Positions 56,074 through 64,000 of a DNA stretch of 64,000 bases are shown here, piece after piece. The position numbers and the translations under genes are program-made. Each line of letters starts with the position of its first letter. The stretch's first letter is position 1. The notes beneath the pieces were generated by a model, which was not told the origin of the DNA, searched no databases, and worked only from the letters and a program-made list of their open reading frames with translations. This DNA is from Astropecten irregularis (Eukaryota; Echinodermata; Asteroidea; Paxillosida; Astropectinidae), in contig OZ020249.1 in NCBI GenBank assembly GCA_963971285.1, positions 9,052,001-9,116,000 on the forward strand, written 5' to 3'.

Positions 56074-57514
56074 ATGTTGAGGAAAGATTCCGATTGTCTT
56101 AAATTGGCCGCGGATAGGCCCGGTGTGGTTTTGCAGAAGCTGCAACAAGAAATTGATCTCGGTAGGATGTGGGACCTTTTGATTGTCCTCCCTTTCCTAA
56201 CCTGCAATGTTCGCCAATTGGGCTCGTTCCTAAACAACAACCCGGCTCATTTCGTTTAATCCACCATTTGTCATATCCTATGGGAAGCTCCGTGAATGAC
56301 TTTATCGATAAAGATGAATGTAAAGTGCATTATGCATCTTTTGATTCAGCCGTTGAATTAGCAATGTCTGTTGGCCGCCATGCTTGGTTAGCAAAAAGTG
56401 ACATCAAGTCTGCTTTTAGGCTCCTTCCAGTTTCCCCCTTTGATTACGAGCTTTTAGGTTTTCAATTTCAGAATAAGTTTTATTATGACAAATGTTTGCC
56501 CATGGGATGCTCCATTTCGTGTGCATTATTCGAGACATTTAGTACGTTTTTAGAGTTTCACGTGAAGCGGGCATCGAGAAAAAACACTGTAACGCATTAT
56601 CTTGATGATTTCTTGTTCATTGGCCAAAACAAGGAGCAATGTGCGTTCCTGTTAAGTACATTCCAAGATGTTTGCACGCAGCTACATGTACCACTGGCGG
56701 ATGAAAAGACGGAGGGCCCCTGTCAAACTATTACTTATTTGGGTTTGGAAATTGATACAGTCAGGCGCGAGATTCGGGTGCCAAGTTACAAAGTACTGGC
56801 GCTTCGGGAAAAAGATTCACGCGTGCCTAGGCAGAAAGAAGATGTCCCTGCGGGAAATACAATCCTTAGTAGGCTCGCTGAACTTTATTTGCCGTGCAGT
56901 AGCTCCAGGCCGGGCGTTCACCAGGCGCTTAATTAGCCTATCCCGGGGGCTTGCAAAGCCACACCATAAAACGCGCAAAGATGGACTTGTTAATGTGGTT
57001 AGAATTTCTTGATCATTTCAATGGGGTGTCTCCGTTCCGCGATCAGGGCTGGCTCGACAACGACACATTAGAACTTTTTACTGATGCGGCCGCCAGTATT
57101 GGCTTTGGTGGTTACCTTAATGGTCAGTGGTTTCAAGGAAAGTGGGCTCCTGAGCTAGTCGCATGTTCGCCATCCATAGCCTACTTTGAATTCTATCCGT
57201 TGGTGATTGCCGTGTACTGCTGGGCTCCCCAATTGACTAACCGCAGGGTACGTTTTCGGACTGATAACGAAGCCGTTGTTCATATTATTAACAAACAATC
57301 CTCACATTGCGATATGATCATGCAATTAGTGCGCCTCTTTGTTTGCCAGTGTCTGCGATTTAACATCACGTTTCAGGCAGTTCACATTCCGGGAATTCGA
57401 AATGACATAGCCGATTCCCTTTCTCGTTTCCAGGGGAATCGCTTTCGTGCCCTCGCCCCTCAGGCCGAGAACAATATGACCCCAATCCCAGACATCCAGA
57501 AGGTTAGAAGGTGA
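56074..57514 (+). pseudogene. Ngaro-like reverse transcriptase and RNase H
   Basis: Motifs in order: LVPKQQPGSFRLIHHLSYP, SDIKSAFRLLPVSP, LPMGCSISCALFE, the catalytic HYLDDFLFIG at about 56590-56630, and YLGLEID. RNase H begins LFTDAAASIGFGGYL near 57080, with FEFYPLVIAVYCW and RTDNEAVVHIIN, and closes HIPGIRNDIADSLSRF. Frame changes are near 56168, 56810 and 56955. The YLDD and RNase H features are those of DIRS-type polymerases. Confidence 0.88.
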
Positions 57515-58260
57515 GATGCACCGTCTTTTGGAGGCAGCTTCGGCTTCAAACACTCACAAAACTTATCAAACGGGTTGGCGGGCATTTTCCTTATTCAAAC
57601 ATTGCGGATTTAAAGACAATTCTCCCGCATCGCATGATGAGGTTGGTCAATTCATTGCACGGTTGTCCTAACAAGGCTTAGCAGCATCTACAATTGTCAC
57701 ATACGTGGCAGGTGTTGGCTATTATCATAAGATTCGGGGTTGGACAGATCCCACCCAGAGTTTTTTAGTGAATAAACTATTAACCGGTTGTCGTAGGGAT
57801 AAGGCAGGTAGCGACAAACGGTGGCCCATGACCATTCCGGTCTTGGCCAGAATTTTGCACGCACTTCCTCAAGTTTCTACCGATCACTATGAAGTTGTTC
57901 TTTTCCGTGCGGTTATGCTAGGCGCCTTTTTGGGGTTTATGCGCATAGGGGAATTGCCGCAATTTCTAAAACCCACATACAAAAATCGGTCCTACGTTCC
58001 TCTGACGTTGAATTTTTTTTGCCATTTTGGGGGTCAGGCGCTTACACAGTATCAATTTATGCCATCTTGAAAAGGGTGCTGTTTTTCTTGGACTTGGAGG
58101 AATGTCCATTTCGGGCGCATTTTTTCCGCATTGGGGCGGCCACAACTGCGGCGGCGCTGGGCACCCCGATTGACCAAATCCAAGCCATGGGTCGTTGGCG
58201 TTCAGAGGCTGTAAAACTTTATATTCGGCCCATAATGCAATGCCAATGGCCGGGGGTTTA
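57515..58260 (+). pseudogene. Ngaro-like tyrosine recombinase
   Basis: N-terminal core-binding region (EAASASNTHKTYQTGWRAFS, STIVTYVAGVGYYH) and catalytic part. The first Arg lies in FLGFMRIGEL, then H-x-x-R in AHFFRIGAATTAAALG, then the nucleophile Tyr in AVKLYIRP. A nonsense TAA (57669-57671) stands where a Gln is likely, and a frame change with some loss of sequence occurs at about 57970-58040. The recombinase would integrate circular cDNA without target duplication. Confidence 0.87.
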
Positions 58261-58329
58261 ATGGGCCGTACAGCACCTGTTGTTTTTAATGCTTTGGATC
58301 TCATGGGTAGACAATTCTGAATTAAATTT

Positions 58330-58861
58330 TTGTTTTTACAGGGGACGTATGGATCATAGGCGATTCTCTGATTCGCAGGGCATCTGCCAGTCTTGGTTGT
58401 AGACCGCTCGTTCGCTGGAATGGGCGGGGTGGAGCGAGATTCGCCGACATTGATAATTTAAAAAACGACCTGTCTCACCATTGGCCTCGGCCGGCTATGG
58501 TAATTGTCCACATTGGAACAATACAGATACAGATTTTTTCAGCATGCGCCAGCGTGTGAAGCTTCACATGCTGGCATTAAGAGAGGCGTTCCCGGGAACC
58601 AAGCTTGTCTGGTCAGATATTTTGCCGCGTGCCTGTTACTTTGGTGTCACAGATCATAAAATAATCGAAATGATTAGACGCAGGGTTAACAAGTGGGCCC
58701 GTTCATCTGGCCGTCGCATAGGAGTGTCAGTGCTCAACCATCCTCAGTTTAAGTGGTACGACTTTGAGCTGTTCCGCTACGACGGTGTTCACCTGTCACA
58801 AACCGGTAATACGCATTTTAGGTCCAACCTCCGTGGCTGTATTGACGCCACATTTGGTTAA
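58330..58861 (+). pseudogene. SGNH/GDSL-type hydrolase of the retrotransposon
   Basis: Opens GDVWIIGDSLIRRASASLG, with the GDS nucleophile motif, then VIVHIG (block III-like) and, after a frame change near 58515, DTDFFSMRQRV. The C-terminal catalytic pair lies in YDGVHLSQTGN (Asp and His). SGNH hydrolases are esterase-like enzymes and their role in these elements is unknown. TTTTTGTTTTTACAG just before the first codon looks like a splice acceptor or a coincidental pyrimidine tract. Confidence 0.8.
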
Positions 58862-59420
58862 AGTTCCGTTGCGCGGCATACTGTGCCCAGTTTCATTGTT
58901 GTAATGTTGGTCAGGTTTCCTTGTTTCTGTTTTTAAGCGGGCGTGCTGCCTGTCGTCCCATTTGGGGCGCGCACAGCGCGTTTGGCAGGAATTGTCTGGG
59001 AGCGACGGGCAACAGTGCCTCAATTCAAATTAATTAACAATTTGTTAAGAAGACTTGGAATTTTCCTGTTAAATGTTTACAGATTAATTCGTGTTCATTG
59101 TTAGAACTCTACGCCAAGCACCCGCTTGTTCTGGCGGGGCTTCCCATTCCAACCGTATGTGCTTATGGTGGACAAAATCGGCGTAATTTCATTTATTAAT
59201 TATTATTGTAATTGACACTGTGACTAATACTGACTATACACCCATTTGTTCTGATGGGGATAGTTTTATGCCAAGCGTGGCAAGTATTTGGCAAGCTGCC
59301 AGGAGATGCCAAGCGTGGCAAGTATTTGGGCAAGCGTGCCCCATAAATGGCCAGTTTTATGCCAAGCGTGGCAAGTTGGGCAGACGTGCCCACGTTTTCT
59401 TTTAAATGTCAGTTTATCTC
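58862..59420 (+). repeat. 3' non-coding and terminal repeat region of the retrotransposon
   Basis: Has direct repeats ATGCCAAGCGTGGCAAGT (59270, about 59308, 59360) and the ACCCNNTTGTTCTGNNGGGG pair. In Ngaro elements this position holds split direct repeats; the matching copy at the 5' end was not found, perhaps because of the 49174-49806 insertion. Confidence 0.45.
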
Positions 59421-59572
59421 AAAAAGTGTTTGGAAAATTGAATAAAGAAATATTGCGGTGCGAAGAGCTCTGCCAAAAAGTCAAACTTTGTTTCAAGTTG
59501 TTTTTTGTGTGTCGTCTGAGAATAATTGTCTGTTATGCGTTTTCAGGTTACTTTATTTATATTCTCGTTGTA

Positions 59573-59685
59573 TTATTTTTGAAAATTTTCTTTGCTAAGT
59601 ATTATATATTGTGATCTTCGTTTGTCCTAATGTCATTCGTTTTGTAAAATATTAATTTTGGCCGTAATGGCGCCCCATAGGAATG
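59573..59685. repeat. Repeat end, inverted copy of 46290-46390
   Basis: TGTGATCTTCGTTTGTCCTA, CATTCGTTTTGTAAAATATT and AATTTTGGCC(G/C)(T/C)AA are the reverse complement of the outer part of the 46.3-48.5 kb structure. The two could be ends of one 13-kb region or independent insertions. Confidence 0.6.
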
Positions 59686-59699
59686 ACATATGTAAGCGA

Positions 59700-60815
59700 A
59701 GAGTGCATGATGTAATATGAAGTGCGTACAAATGTGTGCATTGATTTCCCTTAATCAACAAAGACAGCATATTCATGGCAACCCAAACCCCAGGACACGT
59801 CAATACAGTATTCAGTTTCGCGTAATATTGCCATATATTGGACAGTAATATTCAGATAAATAAGGTGTATTACAGACCAACCTTTTATCGCTGTATAAAT
59901 GCAGCCCGGCAGCCAAATCCACCGACATAAACATTGAAGTGACATTTCTCGTTAAGCTTTTTATTTTAATATTAAAGAGGATTTCAAAATGCAATCTAAT
60001 AAAGTCGGACGCCTAACGAAAATTCATGTTTTCGGTAAAATAGGCCTTAACCTTGATATCTTGTAACTTTTAAACATCCGTTCTCTGTCAGCTAACTCGA
60101 GCGTTAGGTAGAAGGAAAATTGAGGAACGATAGGCTGTGAAAACAAAAATGGTATGTTTAGATACTTACAAGGTTTGGTGTCAGTTGATTATATCTGGTG
60201 ATGTAACGTGTCTTGATTCCTGTCTTTATATTACACAAGCGATCCCGTTCTCAATTATGTCGGCCTTATCTGTTTCCCTCGGAGGTTGAATATTGTCTCT
60301 CCTCCATGGTACAACAATGTTATTGCAATCTTGCTCCCATTTTGAAAGCCGCGTATCCGACGTCTACACGGTGCTACCCCTGCTTGAATATGGCTGTCAG
60401 TGGTATGATTCTGTTGGTAGACCTACGTGCAAACAGCACTGAAACTATTTCGCAATGAGCAGGCAGGGTACTAATATGTCTCTCATGAATGTTCACGTGA
60501 CTTATTTTATCGGCCCAGGGGAATTTTTTTCAGCCTAATAAGGTATAATTATGCATGGTGCGAAGGTCAAGAGCATGTTCTATGTTGACCATGGTTTTTC
60601 AAAACATCAAGTGGCAAACATAGTTGGAATATAATTTCTTATTCGTATCTGATTGTATGTGGTTGATGGTTAACTTATTTTATTTATTTTTTATAATAAC
60701 CCGTGTGTGGTTGATCGTATCTTTGCATTTTTTTGACACATACAATGGCAACTCGCACAGTCACAAAAGAAGACGATCAAATTCAGTCTTACGGCATAAG
60801 TGAAGATTTATTATG
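59700..60815. other. Intergenic, no gene recognised
   Basis: Only short frames without domain resemblance. No repeat structure was noticed. Confidence 0.4.
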
Positions 60816-60821
60816 ATAACT

Positions 60822-61140
60822 GTGGGGGGTGCTGTGGCCTAGTGGTCTGTCGAGTTGAACTCAAAGTCTTGTGTTCAATCTACAGATTATGGGTTCGAAT
60901 CCAGCCATTGGTTATTGGTGCTTGCATCCTTGGGCAAGACGCTTTGTCACATATCTTTTCTTCACCCAGGTGTAAATGGGTTTCTGTGTGGGTAGAGATG
61001 GCTTTGTGGTTTGGTTAGCCTCTGTGCACCGAATACGGTTGCCATGGCTGTATATACTCCCCAGGGAGTTGAGATGGTTTCAGGAATGTAAATTATGGCC
61101 CGATGACCAGGAATATTAATAAATTGTAATACGCAGTAGA
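60822..61140 (+). repeat. tRNA-derived SINE
   Basis: TGGCCTAGTGGTC (A-box) and GGGTTCGAATCCAGCC (B-box) are spaced for an internal RNA polymerase III promoter. Then comes CCTTGGGCAAGACGCTTTGT and a 3' unit ending ATTAATAAATTGTAA. The head has an enlarged central part and no sound cloverleaf, so it is a SINE and not a tRNA gene. Confidence 0.78.
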
Positions 61141-61239
61141 GTATATTCATAATAGTAGCTGCGCAATGTAAATGTCCGATATTAATATGATGATGTAATT
61201 GTTATGATAACAGTAACGAACTGAGTGTCATTTGAGATA

Positions 61240-61870
61240 GTAGGGAAAACAGCTTTCAAAGGTGAACTACCATCAGATTCACCGTTGAATCCAACAGTGA
61301 TTCACTGGTGTCGAACACCAGGCTGTGAATGTTTGGGACATTGTCATCAAGGCCATAGGGAATCCACACACTCACTACATCGTAACTTCTTCCTGTTTCT
61401 TGGTTGTTGGCCCAAGACACTTTCAGCAGCAGGGGCTCAAACTCGGACCTCAGACCTCAGTGTCCCAAGATCGCCCACCAGCAGCTCCAAAGTCTCCGCA
61501 ATGGTAACAGCATCATCGGCAAAGTCAAGGTCAGTTACCCTGTACGTCATCACCGGACGATACTCAACAGCCTTGAATCCTCCACCATCCTCCCCATGGC
61601 CCAGTCCATACAAGTGTTGAAAAGTGTGGGAGCCTCAACCTTTCATTGTCCCTTACCAGTCGGAATTTTGAAGAAATCATAGATAGAACCCCCACACCCC
61701 ACACCATTCGCGGTAGCTGGGTATAGTTTTAAAAGTAGAGTCATCAAAGCCCGCGGAAACACAGAAGCCACCAGAGGGCATCTCGATCCACCGAGTCCAA
61801 CGCCTTGCGGATATCGATATAGGCTGCAAAGAACCTACTACGATACTCGCGCAATAACAACAATATAAAA
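61240..61870 (-). pseudogene. LINE reverse transcriptase fragment
   Basis: Minus strand. 61860-61740 encodes AAYIDIRKALDSVDRDALWW, the RT block with the first catalytic Asp. 61540-61440 encodes LDFADDAVTIAETLELLV, with the catalytic Asp pair in FADD. A decayed tail follows. The part between the two blocks is shortened and stops are present. The family is a non-LTR element of the CR1/RTE-like assemblage. Confidence 0.75.
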
Positions 61871-61889
61871 AAAAACCCTCAAGTTTCGA

Positions 61890-62160
61890 TTGTCTCAGGT
61901 CACAGGTTCGAATCCAGCTCCAGTCAATTTTCTTTGTTCAACCTTCTTGGGGTGATTTTAACAGATCCGTCGCAGACTCATTTTGTGACTTCAGTCCCTA
62001 AACCATTAGATGATTCTGCAGATAACAATTATGTTGACTGGGACTATTAACGAAATCACAATATCGTTGTTAGAGGAGAAAACCATGTACTTAGTAAGAA
62101 GCAAGATAGTTGAAATAGGATCCTTGAAAGAACGGAGGCAGTCAATCTGGATCATACGTT
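61890..62160. other. Non-coding, with isolated B-box-like motif
   Basis: AGGTTCGAATCCAGC at 61903-61917 is a B-box-like word with no A-box at a proper distance; probably a SINE remnant. Confidence 0.35.
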
Positions 62161-62320
62161 GTACTGGGTTGTTTATTCAACACTGACTCCAACAAACATT
62201 CATATGAGTGGTCTGTTGCTACGTGTGTAAACAGTTTATACAGAGACCGAGGACGAGGATTGAGACCGAGGACAGGAGAATAAAGGAACAATAAAACCAT
62301 CATTGTCTTTGAATTGACTT
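62160..62320. repeat. Second copy of the 2010-2230 module
   Basis: GTTTATTCAACACTGACT, GTTTATACAGAGACCGAGGA and GACAGGAGAATAAAGGAACAA match the copy at the left of the window. A local duplication of the GAGACCGAGGA word occurs in this copy. Confidence 0.5.
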
Positions 62321-62569
62321 CTTATCTTTTAAATTGCACAATAATGTGTGCTTAGTCTATTGGAATGTATTAAAGTACAGGAACAATGGACAAGATAATG
62401 CATTGTCCTCGGACAATATGTCAAGTACATACAAACATGTATGTGGTCCCATAAATAAGAAAACTGATCGGAATGTGTATAATCCCCGATAAATACAAGC
62501 ATGTCTTGATATAAACACAAATGATATGTGCACAATTTAACTGACATAATTTTAATCAGCAATAACTAA

Positions 62570-64000
62570 AATGGAGTACAAAATAATATACACTAACAAT
62601 AATATTATGGAGTGCTTGATTGTATTAAGATATTAATGAATCAGTCGCTATATTACACTTCAACACCATATATAACGACAACAATTAATTCTGAGTAAAA
62701 TTAGAAGGAAAAAATGACATTTGAAAATAATTTGATGGAACTTTGTAAGTCCAGAATAAACAGACACTGAGAAATCAACAATAAAAGTATCATGCAAATT
62801 ACAACGTCGATAACACTTAACATAGTCACACTTAAATCAATTGAGTAGAATGAAAGAAAATATAGAAATACATCACACGACTTTCCAAATGAAATAAGGT
62901 CGTTGTAATCTTACTGCGAATGCACAAGGCGAATTACGAGGGTATAAAATGACGTCACACATTGATACAGAACAACTCGCATGATTAAAGTTCTTATTGA
63001 AGAATCATGTGCTCTGTCGGTCTGTGCACAATTGCCCATAATGTCTTGTCGTATTTCACCTCGCTTCACAATCTACAGGAAGCGTGATCAGGGTCTTAAC
63101 CTGCACATAACCTTTCATTTTCTTTTCATGAAAGTTGAGTTATGGGACTCCATATATTTACATTTGTACGACAAACATTTTCTTACAACCGTTTGACAGA
63201 CACAAATGTCGTCCGAAAAACACGAGCATATCCTAAAAATGCATAAATGACTTGTTGATCCACTAGTAATTTCAAGAAGCACTCAAACGGATTACAAGGA
63301 AATACACACAAAATCATTAAAATGGAGTACTTATTATAATGCAATACAATAAACACTATATATACCCCAAATGGAGTATAAACACTGTACATGTACTTAT
63401 TCACATATACATATATACGCACTTATTATGGCTTAACTGCAATGTCGAAGCATACTTTCATTATAACGATCATGCATTTACAGTATGATATCAAATCACG
63501 CATATATCACGTCACGATGGATCATAATCACTTCCTGTAATTCACGCAAACGTGATGTCTATTAACAACACAGTAATTGGACAATCAAGTAATCAAGGAT
63601 TAATAAGAGTTAATGAAATATAGACTCATCATAATCATTATTACGACACAAAATAAATTCTAAGTAAAAATCAAATGAAATGCTATACTTAAAAAAAACA
63701 TTTGCAAAATTCTTACAATTTTGTGGAAAAAGCTTCTTTCGAGAATGTCGTTGCAAATATACTGCGAAATGTATACCAGAAATCCTCTTTCAGTCTTAAT
63801 ATGATTTGTTGAGAAATCATTTTTAGGTAGTCACAAATATAAATTATACGTAATAGAAATTTCACAGTCCATAATAATTATACTCCAAAAACAGGCTCTA
63901 CACAGTCTTAAACCACAAAATCACAGCAACGTCAAAACTTCAAATTGAATGAACAACCCTTGTTCCTACAGTTAACATGGTACATACAAAATAAAGAGAA
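62570..64000. repeat. AT-rich non-coding repeat DNA
   Basis: Patchily similar to 18290-20000 and internally repetitive (AATTCT(G/A)AGTAAAA at 62688 and 63658; GAATGTCGTTGCAAAT at 63741). No coding potential. Confidence 0.4.

Larger units (their letters stand above)
49807..59420 (+). mobile_element. Ngaro/DIRS-like tyrosine-recombinase retrotransposon with nested insertions
   Basis: Plus strand. Order: gag (49889-55903, interrupted), RT and RNase H (56074-57510), tyrosine recombinase (57515-58260), SGNH hydrolase (58330-58861). There is no integrase and no aspartic protease, and the recombinase replaces them, which defines the DIRS superfamily. The SGNH frame favours the Ngaro group. The 3' terminal DNA has a short direct repeat (ACCCGCTTGTTCTGGCGGGG at 59119 and ACCCATTTGTTCTGATGGGG at about 59240). 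Boundaries are approximate because the split terminal repeats could not be delimited. All frames carry lesions, so the copy is dead. Confidence 0.82.

Noticed and set aside
60822-60920. Possible tRNA gene
   Set aside because: A- and B-box words exist, but the spacing is too large and no cloverleaf forms. The downstream tail is that of a SINE.

Overview
This window is animal nuclear DNA. It has spliced genes with GT-AG introns, an interstitial CCCTAA block, tRNA-derived SINEs, LINE fragments, and DNA transposons nested in a tyrosine-recombinase retrotransposon. The gene content (a large Death-NACHT-LRR receptor with a decayed paralogue beside it, a UDP-glycosyltransferase and a BEN-like protein) and the recurrent TAGGCCTA words suggest a marine invertebrate deuterostome such as an echinoderm or hemichordate. 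The species is inference.

Layout. 1-1.2 kb: part of a foldback element. 1.3-3.1 kb: telomere-like repeats and small inverted-repeat elements. 3.4-6.5 kb: a decayed Gypsy-type LTR retrotransposon on the minus strand, with related non-coding pieces at 2.2-3.1 and 16.6-17.6 kb. 7.8-8.1 kb: a 19-bp minisatellite. 8.55-12.7 kb: a four-exon UDP-glycosyltransferase gene (plus strand) with two frame-breaking lesions. 13.6-14.5 kb: a BEN-like coding segment with a frameshift. 15.6-16.2 kb: a 97-bp tandem array. 18.1-20.8 kb: AT-rich non-coding DNA.

20.8-39.4 kb is the core. An NLR pseudogene (21.7-23.2 kb, minus) lies just downstream of a six-exon NLR gene (39346 to 23670, minus). Every splice phase of the intact gene is compatible and the total is exactly divisible by three (about 2144 residues). 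The predicted product is a basic N-terminal region, a ubiquitin-like domain split over two exons and ending in Gly-Gly, a short linker, a Death domain, a NACHT ATPase, 17 nearly identical 57-residue LRR units, and canonical C-terminal LRRs. I know of no standard NLR class that begins with ubiquitin-like plus Death, so this is my main candidate for an undescribed system. Its introns hold a MULE-like element with perfect 9-bp target duplications, a pair of inverted mobile-element copies and several foldback elements.

39.7-41.2 kb: an 83-bp satellite array split by a LINE. 45-49.8 kb: a dense cluster of inverted-repeat elements. 49.8-59.4 kb: a Ngaro/DIRS-like retrotransposon (gag, RT-RNase H, tyrosine recombinase, SGNH hydrolase). 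Its gag is broken by a 3.5-kb foldback element (TA target) and by a hAT-like element (8-bp target duplication) that itself carries a nested hAT-like insertion. 60.8-61.9 kb: a SINE and a LINE fragment. The right end is AT-rich repeat DNA related to 18-20 kb.

All exon models were made by eye from splice motifs, reading phase and recognised domains. No alignment or database search was run.
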